Source: Nocardioides zeae
Lineage (GTDB): Bacteria > Actinomycetota > Actinomycetes > Propionibacteriales > Nocardioidaceae
Reading direction: 5' to 3'
DNA length: 64,000 bases
NCBI RefSeq assembly: GCF_030818655.1
Contig: NZ_JAUTAN010000001.1
Span: forward strand, 124,001-188,000
Positions 26,497-36,612 of this stretch are shown piece after piece. Made by a program: the position numbers and the translations under genes. How positions within the stretch are numbered: the stretch's first letter is position 1; each line of letters opens with the position of its first letter. The notes under the pieces were generated by a model. The model ran no database searches. It was not told where the DNA came from and saw only the letters and a list, made by a program, of their open reading frames with translations.

Positions 26497-29400
26497 ACGG
26501 ACAGCCTTCTTGTGACGGCCACGCTCCTCGACCGCCTCGACCACTGGGGCAGCACTCTGCCCGATAAGGTCGCCTACCGATTCCTTCCTGACGGGGAATC
26601 CGAGGTCGGCACGCTCACGTATGCCGAGCTGCGCGACGAGGTCGATGCGCTAGCCGCTGGTTTGGCCGCTTATGTGACGGCCCGTGACCGGGTGGTGGTG
26701 CTGTTCACGCCGTCGCTGGACTTTGTCGTCAGCTTTCTCGCTGTTCTGCGCGCCGGATGCACGGCCGTGCCGGTCGCCCCGCCGGCGGGCGCCGAGGCGT
26801 TGGACACGGTGGGTGCGATTTTGAATGACGCCAAACCCAGATTGGTGCTGACCAACCTGCCTGACGAGTCGTTCGGTGGATGGGCATCGGCTTGTTGCCC
26901 GATTGTGTCAATGTCTGACGTGCTGAGCAGATGCGACGGCGCGGCGCCATCCCTCGGCGTCCACCCCTCGCCCCACGACGTAGCCTTCCTCCAGTACACC
27001 TCTGGGTCCACTGGGCGCCCGCGAGGGGTTGTGGTCAGTCATGCGAACCTCGTGTCCAACCAGGAGCAGATGAAGGAGCTCTTCGGGTCGGGCGAGGACG
27101 CGGTGGTGGTGAGCTGGCTGCCGCAGTTTCACGACATGGGCCTCATCGGAGGGGTGCTCCACCCGTTGTACCTGGGAGGCGCGGCCGTGATTATGCCGCC
27201 CCAGGCGTTTCTGCGTCGGCCGGCGCGGTGGCTGGAAGCGATCAGCCGCTATCGGGGGAGTATGTCGCCCGCACCCAACTTCGCCTACGACCTGTGTGCG
27301 CGTCGCGTCTCCGACGCCGAGTTCGCCCGTCTGGACCTCTCGAGCTGGACGATCGCTTTCAATGGGAGCGAGCCGGTCGTGCCGGCCGTCGTCGCCGCCT
27401 TTCAGCAGCGCTTCGGCCCTGTCGGCTTTGGGAACACCTCGTTTGCCCCGTGTTACGGCCTTGCGGAGGCGACGCTACTTGTCAGCGGCAGCGTCGGGCT
27501 TCCGGTCCACGTCGACGGGGTCGTCTCCTGCGGGACGCCGGTGAGCCGCGTAATCGCAGTCCGCGACGGCCGGATGTGCGAGGAGGGTGAGGAGGGTGAG
27601 CTGTGGATCCAGGGCGCGAACGTCGCCTGCGGCTACTGGGGCGACGACGCGGCCACTGAGGGGACCTTCGGGGCGCGGCTGCCCGGTGAGCCGGATCCGT
27701 TTCTCGCCACCGGAGATCTCGGACGCCTCAGCAATGGCGAGCTATTCGTTACTGGCCGCCTCAAAGACCTCATCATCATGCGCGGCCGTAACCACCACCC
27801 ACAGGACATCGAGCAGACCGTCATATCAGTCTCGTCGCGCTTCGTCGCGGGCAGCGGTGCTGCCTTCTCGGTCGGGCAACCCGAGCGGCTGATCCTGGTC
27901 CAGGCGATCCGCGGGTCTGCTGCGGGCGGCGACGCCCTCGACCTGGCCGACCTGACCGCGAAAGTGCGCCGCGCCGTCTCGGTGCGCCACGGCGTGACCC
28001 CAAGCGAAGTGTTCCTAGTGCGCCCCGGCGGCGTTCCGCGGACGACGAGCGGCAAGGTGCGCCGCAACGAATGCCGCCAACGCTATCTCGCCGGCCGTCT
28101 GCCGGTTGTCCACCAAGACCTTGAGTCTGCGCCGTCTGCGGGCGGCCTCGGCGACGCCGACAGCCAGCCGGACCGGGCCAGCGAGGAGCGAATCGCCGGG
28201 CTAGTCGCCGAGATCATGGAACTCGCGCCCGGCCAGCTTCAGGAAGGTGTCCCCCTCGACGTGCAGGGCATGGACTCGCTCCGGGCCATGGCGGTGCAGC
28301 AGCTGCTGGTCGAAGAATGCGGCATCGACCCCGGACTAGAGCTGATCTTCTCCGGTCCCACGCTCCGGGAGCTGCTGGCACTCGCCCCGTCGGCAGGGAT
28401 CGTGCGACACGGGTCGTCAGCCGAGTCGCCCCCGACTACAGTCACCCGCGGGCAGCAGGCGTTGTGGTGGCTCAGCCAGTGGAACGACGGCGCGGCGCGC
28501 GCCTACCTGATCTCGCGGGCCATCGACCTGATGCACGACGTTACGGACGAACGCCTCCGAGACGCGGTCACGGCAGTCGTCGACAGGCACCCGCAGCTGA
28601 GGAGCCGCTTCGAGCACGATGGCACCAGGCTCACACGCGGGGAGTGGGCTGTGGCCGGCCACTCGTGGTTCGAGGTAGTCGAGGTCGGCGACGACGAAAT
28701 CGACGACGCGTTGCGCGAGCACGCCGTCCGCGTTCCGGACCTGTCGAAGGACCCGCTCTTTCGCATCGTGCTGTTCCGCCGGGCCAAGGCGCTGCCAGTG
28801 CTCCTCGTGGTCGCGTCGCATACAGTCACGGATCTTCACTCTTTCGGGGTCGTCCTCGACGACCTCGGCGCGCTGCTGGGTGGCTTACCGGTCCCCGGCA
28901 CCGCCGGATATGACAGTGCCGCTACCACTGCCGCCGACGAGTCGGCCTATCTTGCGTCGCCACAGGGACGCCGCGACACCGAGGCGTGGCTCGACGAGCT
29001 GCGCGGGGTGCTTGACGTCGACCTGCCCCGCGACCGTTCGCGCGGCGTCGGCACCCGTCTCGAGGGCGACACGCTGCTGCTCGAGTTCGAGGCCGGCTCG
29101 GTGCCCGCGCTCGACGCGGCAGCGCGCCAGCTCCGCACGAGCCGCTTCGCGGTCCTGTTCGCGGCGTATCACGCCTGGCTCGAACGGCTGAGCGGCCAGG
29201 ACGACATTGTCATCGGAGTCCCCATCGCCCTGCGAGCCGCTCCGGGCTCTGCGCGTTCTGTCGGCTATCTGATCAACACTGCGCCGATCCGCGTGTCCGG
29301 GTCCGGTGACCGCAGCGTCGCGGACCGCGTACGTCGGGCGTCGTCTGCTGTTCGCGCGGCGCTCGGCCGCGCGAACGTGCCGCTGGCCCTGCTCGTCGAG

Positions 29401-31638
29401 CGACTCGGGCTCGCGTCCGATCCCTCCCCGTTGTTCCAGGTCAGCTGCGGCTTCTACGACGACGCGGCACCCGGGCAGGAGCAGCTGGCCGGACTCGCAC
29501 TGGAGGTTCCCGGAGCCGCGGTCCGGATTGGGCCGCTCGAGGGGATGACGCGACCGCTGCCGTGCAACAGCGCCGTCTCGGACCTGGACGTGACATTCGG
29601 TGTCGTCGACTCCCGGCTGTTCGTCAGGATCAACTACAGCTCCGAGGCCTTCGACGAGACCACGGCTGTGCAACTCGCCGAGAGCCTGCAGACCCTCGTC
29701 GGGTCAGCATTGCGCGACCCGGATGCGGACCTAGAAGAACTGCCCATGACCAGCGGTGGGGGATCAGTGCTGATCCCAGACGCGCTGGAGGTTCCGCAGG
29801 AAAGCCTTGCAGCCCTCTTCCTTCGCGCGAGCACGGCGTTTCCGGACGAGCCGGCGGTAGTCTATGGCGAACAGGTCCTGACCTATTCCGAGCTCGCCTA
29901 CCGCACCGAGGAAGCAGGCCGCGCTGTCCTGTCGCGTACGGTCTCGCCCGGTGCTGACAGCGCGCCGTTGCGACGACGGGGCGTGGTCGCGGTCTTCGCG
30001 GAGGGCAGTCCGTGCTTCGTGGTCGGCATGCTCGGCGCCTTACGTGCCGGGCATGCGTTCCTCCCTGTGAGCCCGGACCTGCCCTCCTCCCGTGTCGTGT
30101 TCCTGTTCGACGATGCGGAGGTGGACGTCGCGTTCGCGCTAGCGGACCAGGCCGAGCGGTTGCGTTCAATGGTGGCCGCGTGTGCAAACCCCGTCGAGGT
30201 TGTCGCAGTCGATGAGGACGGCCGTGTCGTCGGCGAGGACCTCGCGTCGTCGCAGACTCTGCCGCTGCGGCAGGTCGACGACCTCGCCTACGTCGTCTAC
30301 ACCTCCGGCACGACGGGCCACCCCAAGGGCGTCATGATTCGCGACCGCAACGTGTTGCCACTGTTGTGGTGGCAACACCACACCTTCGGCGCCGGGCCCG
30401 GGATGCGCATGGCGCAGACGTGTGCGCTGTCGTTCGACGTTGGCCTCCAGGAGCTGCTCACCGTTCTCATGTTCGGAGGAGCCATCTGCATACCGCTCCC
30501 GGCCGAGCGGTACTCCTCCGACGACTACGGCGCCTTCCTAGCGAGGGACCGCGCCAACGCCATGTACGCAACGCCGACCTTCGTGCGAGACCTCATCGCT
30601 CGGCGCGTGCCGATGCCCACGATCGAGGTCATCCAGATCGCTGGCGAGCTCCTAACGGGTGCCGTCGTGCGCGGGGTCCGTCCCCTGTTCGCGCCCAGGT
30701 GCCGCATCTTCAACGGTTATGGACCGACCGAGACGGCCATCAACTGCGCGATGCACCTCACCTCGGACACGGCCACGGAGGGCGCGTTGCCCGTCGGAAC
30801 GCCGACCGGGCTGGCCCATCTGTACGTGCTCGACCCGCAGCAGCGGCCCCTCCCCATTGGGATGGCCGGTGAGGTGTACATCGGGGGTCCCGGTGTGGGG
30901 CCCGGCTACGTCAACCGGCCCGAGGAGACTGCGACCCGCTTTGTGCCTAACGTCGTGTCCGGCGAGGGGGCCATGTATCGCACGGGTGACCGTGGACGTG
31001 TGTTGGCCGACGGTACCCTGATGATCCTCGGGCGCTTCGATGACCAGCTCAAGCTCCGCGGGTACCGTGTCGAACCCCTCGAGGTAGAGGCGCAAATCCG
31101 AGCGCTCGGAACGGACTGCGTTGTCGTGGTCGATCGGCCGGCCTCCGGTGCGCCCCGCCTCCTCGCGTTCGTTTCCGGCGGCGAGCTGGACCCCGGGCAG
31201 ATTCACCTCGCGTTGAGCGAGCGGCTGCCGCACTACATGTTGCCTTCGAGTATCAGCGCGGTCGAGTCGCTGCCCCGCACGCGCAACGGCAAGCTCGACA
31301 CCGCCCGCCTGGTCAGCCAGCCGTCGATGGACGCCACCGGGGCACCGCGGCCGATGGTCGCCGTGCTCTCCGAGGTATGGAGCTCGCTCCTCGGCCGTCC
31401 GGTCGAAGACATCGACGCGAACTTCTTCGAGATAGGCGGCAGCTCGCTCGTGCTGGCGCAGGCCGCCGTCGCTGTTCGCCAAAGCACAGGGCTGGATGTG
31501 GCGGTGCCCCGCTTTTTCCAGTATCCGACCGTGCGGACCATGGCGGCCCACCTCGAACAGCTCTCAGCAGACACCACACCAACGACCAGCCAGCTGGCGC
31601 GCCCGCGGCGCGCCCGCGGGCGTCAGCGTCAGCGATAA
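26383..31638 (+). CDS. Hybrid FAAL-ACP-C-A-T megasynthase with a captured thioesterase N-terminus
   Basis: A 1751-aa protein. Residues 1-38 are identical to the type II thioesterase start and are foreign to the rest. Then come a fatty acyl-AMP ligase (about 45-610; LQYTSGSTGRPRGVV near 200, SWLPQFHDMGLIGGVL), a carrier (GMDSLRAM, Ser about 630), a condensation domain (about 686-1110), an adenylation domain (about 1137-1640; VVYTSGTTGHPKGV near 1303, FNGYGPTETAIN near 1443) and a T domain (GGSSLVLAQ, Ser about 1686). The FAAL would activate a fatty acid and load it on the adjacent ACP, and the C domain would join it to the A-domain amino acid, giving an N-acyl amino acid start unit. The C-domain motif is ASHTVTDLHS rather than HHxxxDG: the second His and the Asp remain, the first His and the Gly do not. 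The start is ATG 26383 by identity with the thioesterase start. Confidence 0.93.
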   Translation: MSGTWLSPARENAGARLICFPYAGGSGSAFRQWTRDLATDSLLVTATLLDRLDHWGSTLPDKVAYRFLPDGESEVGTLTYAELRDEVDALAAGLAAYVTARDRVVVLFTPSLDFVVSFLAVLRAGCTAVPVAPPAGAEALDTVGAILNDAKPRLVLTNLPDESFGGWASACCPIVSMSDVLSRCDGAAPSLGVHPSPHDVAFLQYTSGSTGRPRGVVVSHANLVSNQEQMKELFGSGEDAVVVSWLPQFHDMGLIGGVLHPLYLGGAAVIMPPQAFLRRPARWLEAISRYRGSMSPAPNFAYDLCARRVSDAEFARLDLSSWTIAFNGSEPVVPAVVAAFQQRFGPVGFGNTSFAPCYGLAEATLLVSGSVGLPVHVDGVVSCGTPVSRVIAVRDGRMCEEGEEGELWIQGANVACGYWGDDAATEGTFGARLPGEPDPFLATGDLGRLSNGELFVTGRLKDLIIMRGRNHHPQDIEQTVISVSSRFVAGSGAAFSVGQPERLILVQAIRGSAAGGDALDLADLTAKVRRAVSVRHGVTPSEVFLVRPGGVPRTTSGKVRRNECRQRYLAGRLPVVHQDLESAPSAGGLGDADSQPDRASEERIAGLVAEIMELAPGQLQEGVPLDVQGMDSLRAMAVQQLLVEECGIDPGLELIFSGPTLRELLALAPSAGIVRHGSSAESPPTTVTRGQQALWWLSQWNDGAARAYLISRAIDLMHDVTDERLRDAVTAVVDRHPQLRSRFEHDGTRLTRGEWAVAGHSWFEVVEVGDDEIDDALREHAVRVPDLSKDPLFRIVLFRRAKALPVLLVVASHTVTDLHSFGVVLDDLGALLGGLPVPGTAGYDSAATTAADESAYLASPQGRRDTEAWLDELRGVLDVDLPRDRSRGVGTRLEGDTLLLEFEAGSVPALDAAARQLRTSRFAVLFAAYHAWLERLSGQDDIVIGVPIALRAAPGSARSVGYLINTAPIRVSGSGDRSVADRVRRASSAVRAALGRANVPLALLVERLGLASDPSPLFQVSCGFYDDAAPGQEQLAGLALEVPGAAVRIGPLEGMTRPLPCNSAVSDLDVTFGVVDSRLFVRINYSSEAFDETTAVQLAESLQTLVGSALRDPDADLEELPMTSGGGSVLIPDALEVPQESLAALFLRASTAFPDEPAVVYGEQVLTYSELAYRTEEAGRAVLSRTVSPGADSAPLRRRGVVAVFAEGSPCFVVGMLGALRAGHAFLPVSPDLPSSRVVFLFDDAEVDVAFALADQAERLRSMVAACANPVEVVAVDEDGRVVGEDLASSQTLPLRQVDDLAYVVYTSGTTGHPKGVMIRDRNVLPLLWWQHHTFGAGPGMRMAQTCALSFDVGLQELLTVLMFGGAICIPLPAERYSSDDYGAFLARDRANAMYATPTFVRDLIARRVPMPTIEVIQIAGELLTGAVVRGVRPLFAPRCRIFNGYGPTETAINCAMHLTSDTATEGALPVGTPTGLAHLYVLDPQQRPLPIGMAGEVYIGGPGVGPGYVNRPEETATRFVPNVVSGEGAMYRTGDRGRVLADGTLMILGRFDDQLKLRGYRVEPLEVEAQIRALGTDCVVVVDRPASGAPRLLAFVSGGELDPGQIHLALSERLPHYMLPSSISAVESLPRTRNGKLDTARLVSQPSMDATGAPRPMVAVLSEVWSSLLGRPVEDIDANFFEIGGSSLVLAQAAVAVRQSTGLDVAVPRFFQYPTVRTMAAHLEQLSADTTPTTSQLARPRRARGRQRQR

Positions 31639-31648
31639 GGAGAGGCGA

Positions 31649-34600
31649 ATGGGCATCGACGGATCGACGTCACCAGCAGACGTCGCAGTCATCGGGGCCG
31701 CGGTGCGGCTGCCGGGCGCTAACGACCTCGACCAGTACTGGCGCAACCTGCGCGAGGGCGTCGAGTCGGCCACCTTCTACACCGACGAGGAACTCAGAGC
31801 CCGAGGCGTCTCCCCGAGTCTGCTGGCCAACCCCAACTACGTCCGTGCCGCTGCCGTCTTCGAGGACGGCGAAGGCTTCGATGCGGACTTCTTCGGCTAC
31901 ACCGCGCGCGAAGCCGAGATCATGGACCCCCAGCACCGCCACTTCCTCGAGGTCGCCTACCACGGCTTGGAGGAGGCGGGCTACGACCCAACGCGCTACC
32001 CGGGACGGATCGGCGTGTATGCCGGTTGCACGATGAACACCTACCTGCCGATGAACATCATCCCAAACGGCGGGGTGGTCAACGTGATGAGTGACCTGCA
32101 CATCATGCTTGGCGGCGACAAAGAGTACCTGCCCGCGCGCGTCTCCTACAAGCTCGACCTTCGCGGACCGAGCATGGCGGTGCAGACCGCCTGCAGCAGC
32201 TCGTTGACCGCTATCCATGTCGCCTGTCAGGCCATCCTCAACGACGAGTGCGACATGGCACTCGCTGGCGGGGTCTCGGTGCGGATGCCGTGGGCCGAGG
32301 GGTACATGCACGTGCCGGGTGGCACCACTTCGCCCGACGGGCGCTGCCGTGCCTTCGACGTTGACTCTGTCGGCAGCATCATCGGCAACGGAGCAGGCGT
32401 CGTCATGCTCAAGCATCTCACGGAGGCGCTGGCGGACGGGGACCACATTTACGGAGTCATCAAGGGCACCTCCATCAACAACGACGGCTCCCGCAAGGTC
32501 AGCTTCACGGCGCCCAGCGTGGACGGGCAGGCGCGAGCTGTGGCCGGCGCATTGCTCGCCGCCGAGATGACGGCCGAGGATATCGGGTACGTCGAGGCCC
32601 ACGGCACCGGAACCCAGCTGGGTGACCCGATCGAGGTCGCCGCGCTGACCCAGGCCTTCCGTGAGTCAACCGACACGGTGGGCACCGTCGCGCTTGGTTC
32701 GGTCAAGCCCAACATTGGTCACCTCGATGCCGGCGCGGGAGTGGCCAGTTTCATCAAGGCCATGCTGGTGCTGAAGAACGGACTGCTGCCACCGGTGCTG
32801 CATTTCCGCGAGCCGAACCCGCACCTGCACCTCGAGCAAAGCCCGTTCTTTGTGAACAACGAGCTGATCCCGTGGCCCGGGAGCGAGCCCCGCCGCGCCG
32901 GGGTGAACTCGCTGGGCATGGGTGGCAGCAACGCTCACGTAATCATTGAGCAGCCCCCTGCCCAAGAGACAGGCACGAGCTCCGGGCAGCCCCAGCTGCT
33001 GCTGCTCTCAGCGCACACCCGGCCCGCACTGGACCGGATGAGCGCCAACTTGGGCCAGTGGCTCGTCGCCCATCCGGCGGCAAGCTTCGACGATGTCGCC
33101 TACACGCTGCAGGTCGGTCGTCGACAGCTGCGTCACCGACGTGCGGTAGTCGTGCGCGATGCCGAGGATGCCGGCTACGCGCTCGGGACCTCCGGCTCGT
33201 CGCGGGTGTTGACGCGTCGATGCGACCCGGTGGCGTCGGGGGTGGCGCTCCTCCTCCCGGGCCAGGGCTCCCAGCACCCCGGCATGGCCGCGCGGCTGCA
33301 CCAGACCTATCCGGCGTTCCGTCGAGCGTTGGACGAGGCGCTCGCGGACCACCCGGCCGGCGACGAGCTGCGCCGCGCGTTGGTCGAGGCTGCGCCTCAC
33401 GACGCCGACGCTGCGGCGCTGCTCGCCGGGACCGAGTGGACACAGCCCGCCATCTTCGCCTTCGAGTACGCCGCCGCACGCCTGCTCGAGGAGTTCGGCA
33501 TCACGCCCCGAGCAATGCTCGGGCACAGCATCGGCGAATACGTCGCCGCCGTGGTCTCGGGGGTTCTGAGCGTCTCTGACGGTGCACGTCTGGTCAGCGA
33601 GCGGGCCCGTCTGATGGCGTCGACCCCTCCGGGCGCGATGGCCTCGGTGAGCCTGTCAGGGGAGAAGGTCGCGGACTACCTCACCGAGGGTGTCACGGTC
33701 GCTGCGGTGAACTCCGACTCCTTCGTCACCATTTCCGGCGGTGAGGCCGAGCTCGACGAAGTCGTCGCCCGTCTGGACGCGGACGGCGTCCGGGCCCGTC
33801 GACTGCCAGTCTCCCGGGCATTCCACTCCGCCCATCTCGACGGTGTGTTGGAGGAGTTCGCCCAGGTATGCCGCTCGGTGAGTTTCGCGGCACCGCGCGT
33901 GCCCTGGGTCTCCAACCTGACCGGGACCTGGATCACTGAGGCCCAGGCCACCGACCCGGACTACTGGGTACAGCACATGCGGCAGCCAGTGCAGTTCGCG
34001 CGAGGTGTCGCCACGCTCCTCGAAGACCCCTCCCTGGTGCTGGTCGACATCGGACCGGGTAGGACGTTGCTCCCATTGGTCGAGCTCGGGTCGGCGACCC
34101 TGCAGACCAAGCCACTGGCCGTGGCGCTGTGCGCGGACCCGCGGCAGAGGGGCTCCGACACCGCTCTGACGTTCCTCCAAGCGCTGGGTTCGGCGTGGAC
34201 CGCCGGCATCGACATCGACTTCGAGCAGCTGCGTTCGGACGCTACGCCGCGCCGCCTCTCAATGCCGCTGTATCCGTTCGAGCACCAGCGTTTCTGGTTG
34301 ACCCCGCGGCCGGCTCATCCGGCATCCCAACCTGCCCAGATTGCCCAGGGGACGTCCACCGCACAGGTCGCGCCGCCCTTCGTCGAGCCCCTTGCTGCGA
34401 CCCAGCCGGCCGCCAGCGTGCAAGCTGTGCCCCCGATCGGTGTCCAGGGCAACGAGGACAGGCACCCTCGGCCTGACCTCAGCACGCCCTACGCCGCGCC
34501 GCGGACCGATGCTGAGGCGACGGTCGTCGAGGTCGTCGCTGCAATTCTCGGTCTGCAGAAGATCGGGGTCAACGACAACTTCTTCGAGCTCCACACCGAC

Positions 34601-34912
34601 TCTCTGATGGCCCTTCAACTCGTCGTGCAGTTGCGGGAGCGGTATGGCATCGACCTGCCGGTGGCCCAGGTCTTCGAGAACCCGACGGCCGCGGAGCTGT
34701 GCGTCGTCGTGGAGGAGGAGGTCCGCCAGAAGGGTGGGGCGACCGAGACCAATGGCACTCACCCTTCGTCGTCGCTCGCACCGCCCGTAACAGGGGACAC
34801 GGGAGAACAAGGGACCGTGTCGGCAGACCAGGAGCTCGACGAGTTGTTGTCACAGATGGACCCTGAGGAGTTGCAGAGCATCTTCGACGAGATCGACCAG
34901 GAGTCGCGATGA
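31649..34912 (+). CDS. Type I polyketide synthase module KS-AT-ACP
   Basis: A 1087-aa single-module PKS. The ketosynthase has the active Cys in TACSSSLTAIHVACQ (about residue 180) and both His motifs (EAHGTGTQLGDP about 316, KPNIGHLDAGAG about 353). The acyltransferase has PGQGSQHPGMA (about 534) and GHSIGEYVAA (about 624); the AFHS motif in SRAFHSAHLD points to malonyl-CoA. One ACP follows (HTDSLMALQL, about 984). There is no KR, DH or ER, so the added beta-keto group stays or is handled in trans. The C-terminus is an acidic tail (ELDELLSQMDPEELQSIFDE) of docking type. A GGAGAGG site precedes ATG 31649. It would extend the acyl-aminoacyl chain by two carbons. Confidence 0.93.
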   Translation: MGIDGSTSPADVAVIGAAVRLPGANDLDQYWRNLREGVESATFYTDEELRARGVSPSLLANPNYVRAAAVFEDGEGFDADFFGYTAREAEIMDPQHRHFLEVAYHGLEEAGYDPTRYPGRIGVYAGCTMNTYLPMNIIPNGGVVNVMSDLHIMLGGDKEYLPARVSYKLDLRGPSMAVQTACSSSLTAIHVACQAILNDECDMALAGGVSVRMPWAEGYMHVPGGTTSPDGRCRAFDVDSVGSIIGNGAGVVMLKHLTEALADGDHIYGVIKGTSINNDGSRKVSFTAPSVDGQARAVAGALLAAEMTAEDIGYVEAHGTGTQLGDPIEVAALTQAFRESTDTVGTVALGSVKPNIGHLDAGAGVASFIKAMLVLKNGLLPPVLHFREPNPHLHLEQSPFFVNNELIPWPGSEPRRAGVNSLGMGGSNAHVIIEQPPAQETGTSSGQPQLLLLSAHTRPALDRMSANLGQWLVAHPAASFDDVAYTLQVGRRQLRHRRAVVVRDAEDAGYALGTSGSSRVLTRRCDPVASGVALLLPGQGSQHPGMAARLHQTYPAFRRALDEALADHPAGDELRRALVEAAPHDADAAALLAGTEWTQPAIFAFEYAAARLLEEFGITPRAMLGHSIGEYVAAVVSGVLSVSDGARLVSERARLMASTPPGAMASVSLSGEKVADYLTEGVTVAAVNSDSFVTISGGEAELDEVVARLDADGVRARRLPVSRAFHSAHLDGVLEEFAQVCRSVSFAAPRVPWVSNLTGTWITEAQATDPDYWVQHMRQPVQFARGVATLLEDPSLVLVDIGPGRTLLPLVELGSATLQTKPLAVALCADPRQRGSDTALTFLQALGSAWTAGIDIDFEQLRSDATPRRLSMPLYPFEHQRFWLTPRPAHPASQPAQIAQGTSTAQVAPPFVEPLAATQPAASVQAVPPIGVQGNEDRHPRPDLSTPYAAPRTDAEATVVEVVAAILGLQKIGVNDNFFELHTDSLMALQLVVQLRERYGIDLPVAQVFENPTAAELCVVVEEEVRQKGGATETNGTHPSSSLAPPVTGDTGEQGTVSADQELDELLSQMDPEELQSIFDEIDQESR

Positions 34913-36612
34913 TCACTTGTGGTCTCAAGTTGACCCACGACGGCGCGGTCGCGCTGCTCGAGGACGGGCGACTCGTGTTTAGCGTTGAAGTGGAGAAGGT
35001 GGCCAACGGCATTCGCTACTCCGAGATCGAGGACACCAAGACGATCGTCGAGATCCTGGCAGCCTTCGGCTACAAGCCCGGTGATGTCGATGAGTGGGTC
35101 GTCGACGGGTGGGACGGTCACGAACATGGCTCGGTGAGGATCGTCAACGACGGGCGGGAGCAGGAGTTCGTCGTGGCGCCCTACCGGGAGAACGACACCA
35201 TCACCAATCTGCTCGAGCCCGGTGCTCGTGGAACGCTCGCCCTGGGGGCGACGGAGGTTCCGTTTGTGAGCTACGTGCATGTAGCCGGCCACCTCGCGAG
35301 TGCCTACTGGACCAGCCCCTTCGTGGGCGAGCCCGCCTTTGTGCTGATCTGGGACGGCGGACTGTTCCCGAGGCTGTATCACGTTGGGTCCGACGGTCGG
35401 GTCTCGCTGGGCGGCGCGATGTTCCCCCTGATCGGGCACGCCTACGCGTCCGCCGCGCACCACTTCGGTCCGTTTCGCCGCGACAACGAAGCCACAACGG
35501 TCGACGACCTCTCCGTGGCAGGCAAGCTCATGGCCTATATTGCGCTCGGGACGCCTGACCCCGCGGTCCGTGTTGTGCTCGCAGAGCTGTTCGGCCGCCA
35601 CTTCGAGGGTTCGGGTGAGCAGGCCCAGGCATACCGGAGCACGATCAACGGCGTCGGGTCCAACGCCGAGCCGTCCTTGAGGTTCGTCCACGCCTTCTAC
35701 CGGGACCTCCGGGGCGCGGTTGAGGCCACTGACGAGGATGTGCTGGCGACCGTGCACGAGTTTCTCGGCGACCTTCTAGTCGAGAGGGTGTCGCAGGCTG
35801 TGCGCGGCTGGGACACCGCCCAAGCGGGGGAGGGTCCGTGGAACCTCTGCTTCGTCGGCGGGTGCGCGCTCAACATCAAGTGGAACAGCCAGCTCCGTGC
35901 CCAGTCGATCTTCCGTGACGTCTGGGTGCCGCCGTTCCCCAACGACTCCGGATCGGCGTTTGGCGCGGCGTGCGCGCACCGCGCGGCGCGGGGGGAGACC
36001 TCGGCCGTCGCCTGGCATGTGCGCAGCGGTCCGGCAGTCGTCCCGAGTGATATCCCGCCCGGCTGGACCAGGTCCGGTCCGGTCACCCCTGCAGAGCTCG
36101 GCCGACTTCTTCACGAGACCGGTGAGCCGGTTGTGGTTCTCTACGGTCGCGCCGAGCTAGGCCCGCGAGCCCTGGGCGGGCGGAGCATCATCGCGCCCGC
36201 CACGAACCCTGGCACCAAGCAGTTGCTCAACGACATCAAGAAGCGTGAGCACTACCGCCCCGTGGCCCCCATCTGCATGGTGGACCGCGCTCCCCAGATC
36301 TTCGACCCTGGGGTTCCGGACCCGTATATGCTCTTCGACCACGTCGTACGCGAGGAGTGGGTGGAGCGGATCCCGGCGATTCTGCACCTCGACGGAACGG
36401 CGAGGCTGCAGACTGTTGACGGCAACGACGATCCGGTGCTGGCCGAACTACTTCGCGCATACGAACAGGCGAGCGGAGTTCCGGTGCTGTGTAACACCAG
36501 CGCCAACTACAACGGCCGCGGGTTCTTCCCGGACGTGAGGTCGGCTGCCGAGTGGGGCGCCGTCTCGCGGCTCTGGAGCGACGGGGTGCTCTACGAGAAG
36601 GAGGTCTCGTGA
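34909..36612 (+). CDS. Carbamoyltransferase (NodU/CmcH/TobZ family)
   Basis: A 567-aa O-carbamoyltransferase. The N-terminal Kae1-like domain carries metal-binding His residues (HVAGHLASAYW, HAYASAAHHFG) and VGGCALNIKWNSQL; the C-terminal YrdC-like domain shows GRAELGPRALGGRSIIAPA and VLCNTSANYNGRGFF. The family transfers a carbamoyl group from carbamoyl phosphate, through an AMP adduct, to a hydroxyl of a natural product. The start overlaps the PKS stop (ATGA), and the stop overlaps the methyltransferase start (GTGA). A carbamoyl group is therefore a firm prediction for the product; its position is unknown. Confidence 0.92.
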   Translation: MITCGLKLTHDGAVALLEDGRLVFSVEVEKVANGIRYSEIEDTKTIVEILAAFGYKPGDVDEWVVDGWDGHEHGSVRIVNDGREQEFVVAPYRENDTITNLLEPGARGTLALGATEVPFVSYVHVAGHLASAYWTSPFVGEPAFVLIWDGGLFPRLYHVGSDGRVSLGGAMFPLIGHAYASAAHHFGPFRRDNEATTVDDLSVAGKLMAYIALGTPDPAVRVVLAELFGRHFEGSGEQAQAYRSTINGVGSNAEPSLRFVHAFYRDLRGAVEATDEDVLATVHEFLGDLLVERVSQAVRGWDTAQAGEGPWNLCFVGGCALNIKWNSQLRAQSIFRDVWVPPFPNDSGSAFGAACAHRAARGETSAVAWHVRSGPAVVPSDIPPGWTRSGPVTPAELGRLLHETGEPVVVLYGRAELGPRALGGRSIIAPATNPGTKQLLNDIKKREHYRPVAPICMVDRAPQIFDPGVPDPYMLFDHVVREEWVERIPAILHLDGTARLQTVDGNDDPVLAELLRAYEQASGVPVLCNTSANYNGRGFFPDVRSAAEWGAVSRLWSDGVLYEKEVS

